Source: Symsagittifera roscoffensis
Taxonomy: Eukaryota; Xenacoelomorpha; Acoela; Convolutidae
DNA length: 64,000 nucleotides
NCBI RefSeq assembly: GCF_963678635.1
Contig: NW_026970668.1
Span: forward strand, 1 to 64,000
Direction: 5' to 3'
Made by a program: the position numbers and the translations under genes. The first letter of the stretch is position 1, and the number at the start of each line of letters is the position of its first letter. This document shows positions 49,093-56,473 of the stretch, one piece after another. The notes under the pieces were generated by a model. That model had not been told where the DNA came from. It saw only the letters and a program-made list of their open reading frames with translations, and made no database searches.

Positions 49093-49950
49093 CAAGTATT
49101 TGTACATAATACTTTTCAGCGATCGAATATTTCTTTCGGCAAACGCTGATTTTTTTTCACTGTGAGTATTGTATTTGATGATTTCTCGTTTAGTACATAA
49201 CTTTTCGAACTCTCCTTTAAACTCGGTGCCTTTGTCAACCCAAACTTTTTTTGGTTGTTTTGTTTTGATCATTTTTTTGAAAGCTTCGGTTGTTTCCTTA
49301 GCATATTTGGTCTTCAGGGGTTCCACTCGTAAGTAGCGAGAGAGACAATCGACAGCAACTAACAAATATCGTACCCCTCGGTTATATTTAGCCAATTTAT
49401 CAACATAAGCCAAGTCAAGAGACCAAATTTCGTTGATATCGTTAACAATCACTTTTAGCCGAGGATATGTTTTACGAAACAATCCATACTTTGTATGTGA
49501 TGATTGAGATCTCAGAAATTTTTTAAATTTTTTTGGTGAGAGTTGACTAGCATTTGTTAAATTTTTAACGCTACCAAATGCAGCTGGACCTTTCGTGTAG
49601 AGTAATTTGAGTTTCTTTTCTTCACTGATAGTAGGATTTCCATTCTTTTGTTGACGTCGTCGCAAACGATTCTTTACTGCTTTCATAGTTTTTATCATCG
49701 TCGTCATCGTCGTCGTTGGTGGTGGGGAAAAATTCTTTTTTCTGGGTTTTTCTTTTGTCGGATTGCTTGGTTTTGGGTTTGAGAGTTGTCGATCGAGTCT
49801 TCGAAGAGGAGGGTTTAGATCTCTTCGAGTACTCAGTTGTCGGGTTGTCGTCGGAGACGAAGGAGGAATAAGTTGAGGGCTTAGCTGCTTCGCTCTTAAG
49901 CGAGCGGAGAATCTGTTTGGCATAAGTGTTGGACACAAAGCTAGGATCAA
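48691..49950 (-). CDS. Polinton retroviral-type integrase
   Basis: DDE integrase that inserts the element DNA into the host, here generating a 6-bp duplication. The core fold is clear: WSLDLAYVD and VAVDCLSRYL (first Asp), KVWVDKGTEFKGEF (second Asp), and SAFAERNIRSLKS (Glu). The C-terminal part has a small SH3-like region (YVGDYVRIAK, FTDEVFEIV, FYEKEL). The open frame is 419 codons, but its first ~85 codons overlap the upstream acidic-protein gene in another frame. A start near 49,686 (MKAVKNRL) is more likely and gives about 331 residues. The last third is duplicated downstream. Confidence 0.88.
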   Translation of the reverse strand: MILALCPTLMPNRFSARLRAKQLSPQLIPPSSPTTTRQLSTRRDLNPPLRRLDRQLSNPKPSNPTKEKPRKKNFSPPPTTTMTTMIKTMKAVKNRLRRRQQKNGNPTISEEKKLKLLYTKGPAAFGSVKNLTNASQLSPKKFKKFLRSQSSHTKYGLFRKTYPRLKVIVNDINEIWSLDLAYVDKLAKYNRGVRYLLVAVDCLSRYLRVEPLKTKYAKETTEAFKKMIKTKQPKKVWVDKGTEFKGEFEKLCTKREIIKYNTHSEKKSAFAERNIRSLKSIMYKYLEFEWTYSYIEKLQSFVQTINSRVNRVTKLAPNKVTRKHVPALVSLIANSSSKLVQKPKFYVGDYVRIAKTDLPFRKGYKQIFTDEVFEIVAIPTVNPPTYSLIDAEKEEISGNFYEKELSLIGNKADYNENGQ

Positions 49951-50565
49951 GATTCAGTTCTTTCAAAATTTGTGGATAAAAAACACCCTCAAGTTTTTTT
50001 GTGTTTTGCTGTGTATCGTACAAAAAGATTCAATTTTAACGAGTGTTGGTTTTCCTTGAATTAAAACATATCCGTCAACGTCTAAAGTCAAGGATTCAAC
50101 TTTGAACAACTGCTTTAGCACGATGTTTGCCCTTTCCAATTTATTAGCTTCCATTAGCTCTTGAATGGATTCCATAACCTTTCGAAACACTTCAGCGGTT
50201 TTTCCATTACTTTTTTCATCGTTTTTTTCTGTTCTCTTTGAGCTTGTCTGCTGCAGTGAATTGTATGATTCAAAATTTTTTTCTGCTTCATCATCACCAT
50301 CATCACTGAAATTAGTAAGTGCAGATAAATTTCTTTTTCGAAGATTTGGTACTACATTATTAGGGGTTAAAGGAATAGGAGATGTTGGGTTTAATGGTGG
50401 TGGAGAGTCACGGCTGATATTTCGTTCTCGAAATCGTTGTACGTAATTGAGTTGAGATGATTTGTCGTTAATTAATGGATTATGAAGGATTTGAGATTGT
50501 GGTGCAGTTTTTTCATCTGGAGCATATGTTTTTCGAGGAATGAGGATGAATTCTTCAGCATACAT
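49622..50565 (-). pseudogene. Polinton conserved acidic protein, unknown function (broken)
   Basis: Begins MYAEEFILIPRKTY, a start I associate with a conserved Polinton protein of unknown role. A Ser/Pro/Asp-rich low-complexity middle follows, then a helical segment (VFRKVMESIQELMEANKLER) and a VDGYVLIQGKPTLV motif. The region ends in a very acidic, Ser-rich part with a run of Asp. It lies between integrase and the small helical protein. About one break. Confidence 0.55.
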
Positions 50566-50575
50566 GCCTGAGGTT

Positions 50576-50872
50576 CTAGTTTTTCAGGTAAATGTAACAC
50601 GATTCTCCGATTGATTTAACCAGTGAAATATTGTTTGCCAAAATTTTTCGTTTTTCTCGGATACTAAACTTAGGGTCAACAATTTTTTCAAATGGTATTT
50701 TCTTACTCTTGATGAAACTTTTGTTAGCTGGAACATGTCCCAGAAAAACATTCACAAAAAAATCGCAAAGAAATCTAATAAAATTTGAATCAGCTCCTGT
50801 CAAAATTGATCTACAATGGCGACTATTGAGCATTTGCTTCAATATACAAAATTCTTTCTCTTTCATTTTCAA
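50576..50872 (-). CDS. Polinton small conserved helical protein
   Basis: A 98-residue basic, helix-rich protein. The pattern LKQMLNSRHCRSILTGAD, then LCDFFVNVFLGHVPA, then FSIREKRKILANN matches a small protein of unknown function that recurs in animal Polintons and related repeats. It starts inside the end of the ATPase gene, overlapping it by about 50 bp in another frame, which suggests co-transcription. The frame looks whole. I assign it by recalled pattern and position only. Confidence 0.5.
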   Translation of the reverse strand: MKMKEKEFCILKQMLNSRHCRSILTGADSNFIRFLCDFFVNVFLGHVPANKSFIKSKKIPFEKIVDPKFSIREKRKILANNISLVKSIGESCYIYLKN

Positions 50873-51575
50873 GAAATGTGATAACTGCTTTTGAGGATGG
50901 TAAATAGAAAATGGTTGGTGATGGTGGAACTATGTTTGACGAATAACGAAGACATTCTGAAGTTTTGGGATCCAAGTCTATCAACAGATGACCGAAATCT
51001 TCTTTCGTTGCCAAATGATACGCATGACGGAGGAATTTTGCATTATTCAACTGTCTGCCTAAATAATCAATTTGTTGAATGTCTCGAGGTGATTTGAACA
51101 AAATTAAGTGAGTTGTATTCAAATCTATTGTACGTGATTGCTTACTTTGCTGAAATAAATTGTGCTTGACACAAATAACATGAACATTTTTATGTCGGCC
51201 TGCTGTAGCTAATTTAACAAAATCTTTTTCATTAAAAATTTCTTCACAGGTATCATCAAAGACAATCATACAATCCCGTAAGTTATTAACAATTTCAAAG
51301 CTGGACAATTTTATAAATTCAATATCAAATTTGTTGTGAGAAACAAAGGAACGGTATTTGGGTTGATCGTGAAGATAAAAATAAAATATCTTGTTATATG
51401 ATGGATAGAATGTACCTTTGAGAAACATTTGAAAAATTAAATCAGTTTTGCCAGATCTCGAGGGACCTGAAACGGACATAAACAGACGATCTTTTGTTGA
51501 AATGATCTTATTCATTATTATAACTTGGGATTGGGTAACATGTAACCAACTGTACTGAATAGTATTGAAAGCCAA
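50823..51575 (-). CDS. Polinton FtsK/HerA-type packaging ATPase
   Basis: A 250-residue ATPase of the A32-like FtsK/HerA class that pumps DNA into the capsid. Walker A is GPSRSGKTDLIF (residues ~34-45), Walker B is CMIVFDDTCEE, and a conserved AGRHKNVHVICVKHNLFQQS segment with polar residues follows. Length and order fit the family. The frame looks whole. Starting at MAFNTIQYSW or at the internal Met about 20 residues later are both possible. The C-terminal HAYHLATKEDF region matches the older fossil repeated at 24.5, 31.6, 35.3 and 42.4 kb. Confidence 0.9.
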   Translation of the reverse strand: MAFNTIQYSWLHVTQSQVIIMNKIISTKDRLFMSVSGPSRSGKTDLIFQMFLKGTFYPSYNKIFYFYLHDQPKYRSFVSHNKFDIEFIKLSSFEIVNNLRDCMIVFDDTCEEIFNEKDFVKLATAGRHKNVHVICVKHNLFQQSKQSRTIDLNTTHLILFKSPRDIQQIDYLGRQLNNAKFLRHAYHLATKEDFGHLLIDLDPKTSECLRYSSNIVPPSPTIFYLPSSKAVITFLENERERILYIEANAQ

Positions 51576-51797
51576 ATGGCAGTCTCGTCACAACTAAGAT
51601 TGTAAAAAGACAATTTTGAAATAGATTAAAAGAGCAAAATGAAAATGAAACAGACTTGTGTGAAAAAGACAACTTCTGCAGACGGAAGAGAAACAGAATT
51701 ACAAAATTTCCAAGATCTGTTTTCGTGAGATAAAGACTGTTCGGCACCACCAATGTCTACAAAGTCGCAATCATTGTTCTCAACAGTGGTGGTTTCT

Positions 51798-52094
51798 TCA
51801 ATTTCCATGTTTACTGGAAGACTTTTTTTGCTTATTTGTATCAAGGTTGATAGTTACAACTGCATACCAATCGCCTTTTTTTCTCTCTGATCTATTGCCG
51901 TTTGGTTTGTATTTTATTATATATCTTGCTATGTTTTTGTCTGTCAGAAGTATCCGAACAATTTTTTCTACGTTTCCGGTACTGATTTCGTCTAATAACT
52001 CTTTTGGTAAATTCTCACCTGTTAAACTCACATTTTGTGTGTTTTCTTTTGGCAAAAAATTTTTTTTGAAATTTTGAATTTTCAAACACGACAT
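51798..52094 (-). CDS. Polinton small accessory protein, copy 1
   Basis: A 98-residue protein, unrecognised. A basic, Phe-rich start (MSCLKIQNFKKNFLPK) is followed by a helical LPKELLDEISTGNVEKIV segment and a DWYAVVTINLD strand-like end. The segment LPxEL...NVExI is shared with the 106-codon frame at 52,679-52,999, suggesting an older gene duplication in addition to the recent 486-bp one. The adjacent frame at 51,626-51,844 reads an acidic 72-codon peptide and may be an alternative 3' product. Confidence 0.45.
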   Translation of the reverse strand: MSCLKIQNFKKNFLPKENTQNVSLTGENLPKELLDEISTGNVEKIVRILLTDKNIARYIIKYKPNGNRSERKKGDWYAVVTINLDTNKQKKSSSKHGN

Positions 52095-52283
52095 GTTAGC
52101 AACTAGTAATCACACAAGAGCAAAATGAAAATGAAACAGACTTGTGTGAAAAAGACAACTTCTGCAGACGGAAGAGAAACAGAATTACAAAATTTCCAAG
52201 ATCTGTTTTCGTGAGATAAAGACTGTTCGGCACCACCAATGTCTACAAAGTCGCAATCATTGTTCTCAACAGTGGTGGTTTCT

Positions 52284-52580
52284 TCAATTTCCATGTTTAC
52301 TGGAAGACTTTTTTTGCTTATTTGTATCAAGGTTGATAGTTACAACTGCATACCAATCGCCTTTTTTTCTCTCTGATCTATTGCCGTTTGGTTTGTATTT
52401 TATTATATATCTTGCTATGTTTTTGTCTGTCAGAAGTATCCGAACAATTTTTTCTACGTTTCCGGTACTGATTTCGTCTAATAACTCTTTTGGTAAATTC
52501 TCACCTGTTAAACTCACATTTTGTGTGTTTTCTTTTGGCAAAAAATTTTTTTTGAAATTTTGAATTTTCAAACACGACAT
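52284..52580 (-). CDS. Polinton small accessory protein, copy 2
   Basis: Identical to the protein at 51,798-52,094 and produced by the 486-bp tandem duplication. The same overlapping acidic frame follows at 52,103-52,330. Confidence 0.45.
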   Translation of the reverse strand: MSCLKIQNFKKNFLPKENTQNVSLTGENLPKELLDEISTGNVEKIVRILLTDKNIARYIIKYKPNGNRSERKKGDWYAVVTINLDTNKQKKSSSKHGN

Positions 52581-52678
52581 GTTAGCAACTAGTAATCACA
52601 CAAGATCAAAAGAAAATGAAGAAAATCAATAAATATATTTATTATGATTCACAAAACTTGGTATATGTATGTGATTCG

Positions 52679-52999
52679 TCATTTCGGTTCATTTGGCAAA
52701 TCAACTCCTCGTTCAATGAAGAAAAACTCATATTTTGTGAATTTGTCATGGTTACAATTAGATTTGAACTTTACAACAAAATGAGCAGCAACTCTGATAG
52801 TGGCTTGAACTAAATGTATTTCCTCAACGTTATCAGTTTTGACTAATTCTTTCAGTTCAGCTGGAAGCTGATGGTCATGCAAATGGATTTGTCTTCTCTC
52901 TCCCAGCTGAGGTTGCAGCCTTTCCAGGTTGAGATTGAACAACGGAATTGACTGGCGAAATTCCTGGAGTCTGGACATTGTACAGGTGAAAGTAGTCAA
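52679..52999 (-). CDS. Polinton small accessory protein, diverged paralogue
   Basis: A 106-residue frame. Its HLHDHQLPAELKELVKTDNV and following VAAHFVVKFKSN parts parallel LTGENLPKELLDEISTGNV and IARYIIKYKPN of the two 98-residue proteins, so I read it as an older paralogue. Function unknown. Its start overlaps the neighbouring 114-codon frame (52,875-53,219). Confidence 0.4.
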   Translation of the reverse strand: MTTFTCTMSRLQEFRQSIPLFNLNLERLQPQLGERRQIHLHDHQLPAELKELVKTDNVEEIHLVQATIRVAAHFVVKFKSNCNHDKFTKYEFFFIERGVDLPNEPK

Positions 53000-53219
53000 G
53001 AACTGTAAAAAATTTCCGTAAATTGTCGATTTCGATATTGTTCAGTGTAATTTGTTCGAGTTTTTGCAGAAGAGGTTTTCCTCGACAATCTAATATGCCT
53101 GTCCGCGTAAGAGTAACTTTAATTCTTGATGTTGAATTGTTTTCAGGACTCTGATTAGTCATTGAAGCGTAAACCAACAAATTTGGAGATAAGGTTGTTT
53201 GCATCATTGGACAGTTCAT
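52875..53219 (-). CDS. Polinton hypothetical protein (114 aa)
   Basis: Unrecognised. A polar N-terminal half is followed by TRTGILDCRGKPLLQKLEQI and a NLRKFFTVLDYF segment. Overlaps both neighbours by 65-125 bp in other frames, so either it or its neighbours' ends may not be translated as drawn. Confidence 0.3.
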   Translation of the reverse strand: MNCPMMQTTLSPNLLVYASMTNQSPENNSTSRIKVTLTRTGILDCRGKPLLQKLEQITLNNIEIDNLRKFFTVLDYFHLYNVQTPGISPVNSVVQSQPGKAATSAGREKTNPFA

Positions 53220-53751
53220 TTTGTAACCAATCGAAAAAAACTTTGGATTTTCTACGGGTACAATGCTTTAATAATTGATGTGAGGGAAGTAAATGAGAAT
53301 GTCGTTTGCAAATATGTTTTTCTTGACCCAATAACTGTTCAATCTTTGGGCAGCCAAAATCTTCCAAATTTGTCACGGGTAATTTCAAGTATTCAGCTAA
53401 TAAAACAGATTTTTGTGTACCTTTAGCAAAAAAATGGGAATTTGGGTTCCTCAAACGAATGCTGTCAAAAATTTGATCCAAGTATGAGTAAGGGTATTCA
53501 CCTTCGTCCCAACGAAGCCCGTGTAGAAATTTAGATACCCAATTGTACGCTTTTTTCTCTTCTTTTGATAAATTGTTGAATTGGACTGGTGGCAGAAAAT
53601 GAATTGTATCAATTGTATTAGCAGAGCAAACGGAAAGTTCCTTTATGATCAAAGGTTTCTTGCCACATTTAAATCCCTCAATATCTAAAATAATGAGATG
53701 ATTGAAAAACAATTTTTTAGTTTTCTTTCTTTGGGTTAACATGACTTTCAC
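53155..53751 (-). CDS. Putative DEDD/RNase H-fold nuclease-like protein
   Basis: A 198-residue protein. The early hydrophobic strand LIILDIEGF has the D-x-E arrangement of motif I of DEDD-type 3'-5' exonucleases. Later motifs HGLRWDEGEYPY, FFAKGTQKSVLLAEYL, NLEDFGCP and a C-x3-H pair are ones I associate with an uncharacterised protein found in arthropod and other invertebrate genomes with mobile elements. A nuclease role is inferred from the first motif and the alternating strand pattern only. The gene looks whole and abuts the next frame upstream with no gap. Confidence 0.4.
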   Translation of the reverse strand: MKVMLTQRKKTKKLFFNHLIILDIEGFKCGKKPLIIKELSVCSANTIDTIHFLPPVQFNNLSKEEKKAYNWVSKFLHGLRWDEGEYPYSYLDQIFDSIRLRNPNSHFFAKGTQKSVLLAEYLKLPVTNLEDFGCPKIEQLLGQEKHICKRHSHLLPSHQLLKHCTRRKSKVFFDWLQNELSNDANNLISKFVGLRFND

Positions 53752-54054
53752 TCAACACTCCAACAAACGAAATAACTTTGGTTTGAATGCTTTAAGAAAT
53801 AAGCAAAACGCAATACCTGTCACGTGACCCAGGTAACAGTTTTTTATTGGACAAGGCAAAACATATGTGTACCCAGGACCGGTATGATTTTTTTCTTGCA
53901 AATATCCCGCTGCGTCATGCAATATAGCATGTATTCTAAGAAATTTGAAATGTTTCAAGTGTTTGTCGAGCGACGAATTGTCTATTCCAATTAAACCACC
54001 ATATGGTCTGTTTTTCAAAACAAAATCCAAATTAATATCAGCATCCAAATACAA
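53752..54054 (-). CDS. Polinton hypothetical protein (100 aa)
   Basis: Unrecognised. Contains RPYGGLIGIDNSSLDKHLKH, HAILHDAAGYL, GPGYTYVLPCP and GHVTGIAFCLFL. The His/Asp and Gly-Pro-Gly content recalls short enzymes, but it does not match the parvovirus-type phospholipase A2 motif found in some relatives. It abuts the nuclease-like gene directly, suggesting joint expression or one longer original gene. Confidence 0.35.
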   Translation of the reverse strand: MYLDADINLDFVLKNRPYGGLIGIDNSSLDKHLKHFKFLRIHAILHDAAGYLQEKNHTGPGYTYVLPCPIKNCYLGHVTGIAFCLFLKAFKPKLFRLLEC

Positions 54055-54205
54055 ACAAGTGGCTAAAAATACTGAAATCTGACTGATTTGTCTGGATATT
54101 GTGATTTTAAGTCTATAAAAATTTCATGAATGAGTTTTAAATCGAAAGTTGAAATCATGTTTACTGAACTCAATATAATAAAAAGGGAATAATGAAAAGT
54201 ATCAA

Positions 54206-54993
54206 TTAAAACTTAACTTTCTCTTCAACAATAGATTTCACAAATAGCACATCAGTATCTACATCAAGTTTTCCATATCCACTTGTCAAAATATCCATTA
54301 TTTTGCAAAAAGCGGCAGAATGGGGTCCATTAATTAAACTTTCAAATCTTTTCAAAGTTTCTGTATTCATCTCATCTGTTTGAACATGTCTGCTTTCTCT
54401 ATGTTTCTTTGAAACTGAAGTCGAAATTCTTACGGATTTGTTTGACGTCGACGATGCAGCAGGCGTAACTGTATTATCAATTCGTTTCTGTCCCCCAACG
54501 GCCGGAGATTTCTTGCAAACGTTTTGATTTGGTGAAGTTTGTTTGTTAGATGATGTAGCAGAAAGCAATAAATTCGGTAAACTTTTTTTGATTGCAGTGA
54601 AATCTAACAAATCGAGATTGGCTGCAACAGGTTGTGCTGAATAAGTGAGAGCTAGTTTAAGCTTGTCAAATAACTCACCGTTTCCTTTGACATCTTTAGC
54701 AGGAGAAATTAAGTATTTGAAGCAAGTGAAAATACAAGGAACACTGAAACATTTTTGGGAAGGAAAAAATTGGTTTAATTGTTCCTCTGAATCTACTTGA
54801 ATCAATATATGGTAATGAATTTTTTTTCATTCTCGACTGAAAAAGGGCAATATTCAGATTTGAAGTGGCTTCCAAAAGCATAATCTTTAAAAGTAGATAA
54901 ATTAGGAATTTTTTCAGTGATAACAAATTTGAAGTTTGGTTGAAATTTTTTGAAATAATCAGGTAACACAACTTCGAACATAGCTTCTGCCAT
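54206..54993 (-). pseudogene. Polinton hypothetical protein (about one break)
   Basis: Starts MAEAMFEVVLPDYFKKF at the right edge. The region then reads a Ser/Asn/Lys-rich linker with SVSKKHRESRH, and ends with a compact segment (LKRFESLINGPHSAAFCKIM) that looks folded. No known family recognised. It lies 14 bp from the PC4-like gene. It appears broken about once. Confidence 0.4.
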
Positions 54994-55007
54994 TTTGTAA
55001 AGGAAAA

Positions 55008-55379
55008 TTAATTCCAGTCGTGCTTGAAATCGTTTGTGTTCGAGGAAAGTTGAGATTTCTTGGCTCGTTTACAGTTAGATTGTGGTTTGTCTTTGTTTTC
55101 AACAGTATCAGAAATTTCACTTGTTTGCGCTCGGATTGACTTTCCCGACTTTAGTAATTTTGAAAACTCTTCGCTGCTTAATGAAAGTCTTTGTACACAT
55201 TCAAATTCAGCGCCTTCAGTTGCTTTTTTGAAAACTTTCAGGAATACATAAGTTCCAGTTTGGTCATATGTTTTCAATGTAGCACGCATTAGTCTTTTAC
55301 TGTTTTCCGAAATATCGAAATAGCAATCGCCAAAATCTTTATCTGCATTTGCTGTGGTGCTTGTTTTGGTTTTATTCAT
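55008..55379 (-). CDS. Putative PC4-like ssDNA-binding protein
   Basis: A 123-residue protein. Residues ~18-75 (YFDISENSKRLMRATLKTYD, YVFLKVFKKA, LSLSSEEFSKLLKSG) follow the strand-strand-strand-strand-helix pattern of the PC4/Sub1 coactivator fold, including a final SLSxEEFxxL helix start. A polar, Lys-rich tail follows (NCKRAKKSQLSSN). PC4-like proteins bind single-stranded DNA, which would suit a protein-primed replicon with displaced strands. This rests on pattern only. It is the first gene of the minus-strand block, beside the divergent promoter region. Confidence 0.4.
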   Translation of the reverse strand: MNKTKTSTTANADKDFGDCYFDISENSKRLMRATLKTYDQTGTYVFLKVFKKATEGAEFECVQRLSLSSEEFSKLLKSGKSIRAQTSEISDTVENKDKPQSNCKRAKKSQLSSNTNDFKHDWN

Positions 55380-55862
55380 TGTAACGAGTAAATTTTCAAA
55401 GTAACTTGATTCAAAACTGAATAGAAAGAAATGAATGGTTCCGATTGATTGTATATGTTTGCAAAAGACAGCGTTGTATCTATTTTAATTTATATACACA
55501 TGTACTTTATATCGCAAAGATATTGGATTGCAATTAGGTTCAAATGGATAAGTATTTTGTGCATGTACAACTGATAAGAATTTTAATGGGTGTTAAAGGT
55601 CACAATGTTTAAACGTTATTTTTGATACAAGCTATTTGTTTGAATGCAATTTAGATAAACATAGAATACCACGCAAGGTAACATAAGTATTTTACACGCC
55701 CTCCCTTATTAAACTGATTAAAAACTACATAGGAGGTCTTGAAATTTCTAATTTTAGAAGAACCAATCCCTATTTTAATCTCTTGAGGCGTTTTCACAAT
55801 TCATTTCAGTTTCATTTCTCTCCGCGTTACGTTTGTCATTTTCTTCCAACTTTTCTTCAAAA
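55380..55862. promoter_or_regulatory. Divergent promoter region (inferred)
   Basis: A 483-bp AT-rich gap between the leftward block (starting at 55,379) and the rightward block (starting at 55,863). The arrangement requires promoters in both directions. TATA-like TTTATATACACA near 55,490 is visible but not diagnostic. Confidence 0.4.
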
Positions 55863-56150
55863 ATGCCTTGTTATATTATTGTCGGATATTCCAATCACGA
55901 AAGAACCATTTTTTATGAAACCGTTCACGGTAATTTTGTAGCAATAATTAAGGAAGAAAAAAGTTTCAATTCTGATGAGTGGACTTGTACTCATCGCGTT
56001 ATGATTCCCAAAAATTTTTTACATTTATTCAGTAAACTTTCCTTAAAAATTTCAAAGAAAGACGAAGAACTGAATATAAAGTATTTGAGTTACCTTACAA
56101 TTTCTGGTAAATATACGGATCCTGACGAGCCTCTTTATCAAAACCAGTAA
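55863..56150 (+). CDS. Polinton small accessory protein (possible PC4-like)
   Basis: I chose the Met at 55,863 (MPCYIIVGYSNHERTIFYE), giving 95 residues; an upstream Met gives 105. The sequence alternates strands (RTIFYETVHGNFVAIIKEEK, CTHRVMIP) and ends with a helix (FLHLFSKLSLKI), a pattern that loosely parallels the PC4-like protein encoded divergently. The two may be distant paralogues. Function otherwise unknown. Confidence 0.4.
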   Translation: MPCYIIVGYSNHERTIFYETVHGNFVAIIKEEKSFNSDEWTCTHRVMIPKNFLHLFSKLSLKISKKDEELNIKYLSYLTISGKYTDPDEPLYQNQ

Positions 56151-56158
56151 AAAATTTT

Positions 56159-56473
56159 TTGTATAAATACGATTGTGATGTTACTCCGATGTGTGAAAAC
56201 CAGTTAGAATACTTTGAAGAAATTGAATTTTTTGATCGTTTATGGGGAATGGAACAGATTGAATCACCATCAGTAGTTACCCCGAAAGCTGATCCTTCCC
56301 CTGTAGTATCACCATGGCTTGACGAACCGGGTTGCTCAACTCCAAAGCGTACCCCTGAGGCTACTGTGAGCAACCACATGGAAAACTTAACCCCTTCTCT
56401 CTGTCTAGCGCCAAAGAAAAAAAGGAAACTAACAACACTAGAGAAAGCGCAGGAGTATTTGGACCTCATATAA
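56159..56473 (+). CDS. Polinton small protein with NLS-like motif
   Basis: A 104-residue frame, 8 bp after the previous gene. The N-terminal part is acidic (QLEYFEEIEFFDRLWGMEQ), the middle is Pro/Ser/Thr-rich with SPVVSPW and CSTPKRTPEA, and the C-terminal part has a classic nuclear localisation type motif, PKKKRKLTTLEKA. An acidic start, a disordered middle and an NLS suggest a nuclear regulatory protein, by composition only. An AATAAA lies near 56,658. Confidence 0.4.
   Translation: MYKYDCDVTPMCENQLEYFEEIEFFDRLWGMEQIESPSVVTPKADPSPVVSPWLDEPGCSTPKRTPEATVSNHMENLTPSLCLAPKKKRKLTTLEKAQEYLDLI

Larger units (their letters stand above)
51629..52600. repeat. 486-bp tandem duplication inside the Polinton
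   Basis: Two adjacent units (about 51,629-52,114 and 52,115-52,600) are identical as far as I can read, both starting AGAGCAAAATGAAAATG. Each holds one complete small gene (98 codons) and a second overlapping frame. The lack of differences implies a very recent event or an assembly effect. Confidence 0.93.

Noticed and set aside
53752-54054. Phospholipase A2 in the 100-residue protein (GPG motif)
   Set aside because: The calcium-loop and HD catalytic arrangement of parvovirus-type phospholipase A2 is not present.
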